A DNA stretch of 64,000 nt, taken from Leptolyngbya sp. KIOST-1. GTDB lineage: Bacteria; Cyanobacteriota; Cyanobacteriia; Phormidesmidales; Phormidesmidaceae. The translations under genes were made by a program, and so were the position numbers. This document shows, in pieces, positions 63,893 to 64,000 of this stretch. The DNA lies in the NCBI RefSeq assembly GCF_000763385.1, contig NZ_JQFA01000002.1, positions 1,860,001 to 1,924,000 on the forward strand, given 5' to 3'. Below the pieces are notes generated by a model. That model was not told the origin of the DNA and did no database searches. It saw only the letters and a program-made list of their open reading frames with translations. Position 1 is the stretch's first letter, and each line of letters starts with the position of its first letter.

Positions 63893-64000
63893 CTACCCAC
63901 TGACCAGGTCAAAGGCGTGGTCAATATAGTCTTGCAGCACCAGGTAATGGCGATCGTCTAGCCTCATCTGGCGATTGGGATGGGCGGTAGCCGGGGGGCG
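63893..64000 (-). CDS. 3' end of a gene continuing past the window
   Basis: Reading leftwards from the window edge, 35 codons (ending RLDDRHYLVLQDYIDHAFDL then VSG and TAG) are open. The start lies beyond the window. Too little is present to assign a family. Confidence 0.5.
   Translation of the reverse strand, partial: RPPATAHPNRQMRLDDRHYLVLQDYIDHAFDLVSG

Overview
The window is chromosomal DNA of a cyanobacterium, most like a filamentous, non-heterocystous Leptolyngbya/Nodosilinea-type organism. Evidence is the abundance of the HIP1 octamer GCGATCGC, a photosystem II psb30/ycf12 gene, a helical carotenoid (OCP N-terminal-like) protein, a Yfr1 sRNA upstream of trxA, a cyanobacterial LexA box, group 1 and group 2 sigma factors, and DUF4346 and Mo-dependent-nitrogenase-C-like proteins. 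Base composition is GC-rich. Most of the window is ordinary housekeeping sequence with short operons on both strands.

Layout. 0-6 kb: carotenoid protein, bactofilin, secreted protein, cysE, sigA, lexA. 6-11.5 kb (minus strand): lpxD, rlmD, and the methionine-salvage pair mtnA/class II aldolase. 11.6-15 kb (minus): clpC and rimI. 15-22.5 kb (plus): lysA, cdaA-uppS-pgsA, tRNA-Ser(GCU), sbcC. 23-30 kb: group 2 sigma factor, orphan ureC, Yfr1-trxA, LOG-family protein, glutaminase. 30-34.6 kb: ferritin-like protein, GT9, ispD, psb30, YkgJ-type cysteine-cluster protein, two half-size GDT1/Mnx transporters. 36-43.5 kb: ldh, plsC, tadA, a RodZ-like protein, tatC, a TPR protein. 46.6-64 kb: pcrA, an OpuC-type osmoprotectant ABC operon, a BtuF-like protein, mannose-1-P guanylyltransferase, LCP protein, a tandem-domain cyclase, a GNAT protein, a RibD-like reductase.

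The striking part is at 34.6-36.0 kb and 43.9-46.5 kb. Two different insertion sequences, each still bounded by terminal inverted repeats and a target-site duplication, carry patchworks of exact copies of pieces of nearby host genes. Element A (ISKra4-like, 9-bp duplication GTCATCAAT) keeps only the two ends of its transposase gene. The middle is replaced by the trxA 3' part, tRNA-Ser plus the sbcC 5' part, and a metI-like permease fragment. The last two are fused in frame into a 213-codon chimeric ORF. Element B (IS1634/DUF4277-like, 6-bp duplication TACAAA) has an intact transposase and, between two copies of its left end, the 3' part of ldh joined to the 5' part of glsA. This resembles the gene-fragment capture of plant Pack-MULEs. 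Because the copies look identical to their donors, an assembly artefact must be excluded with long reads.

A second unusual signal is a ~131-bp MITE-like repeat starting and ending in CTAG. In six places the TAG stop codon of a neighbouring gene lies inside the terminal (or internal) CTAG of a copy. Element A is inserted inside one of these repeats, and the ldh piece captured by element B includes the right half of that same repeat. Other dispersed repeats (a second CTAG-bounded family, a 147-bp TIR element, a palindromic repeat) are also present.
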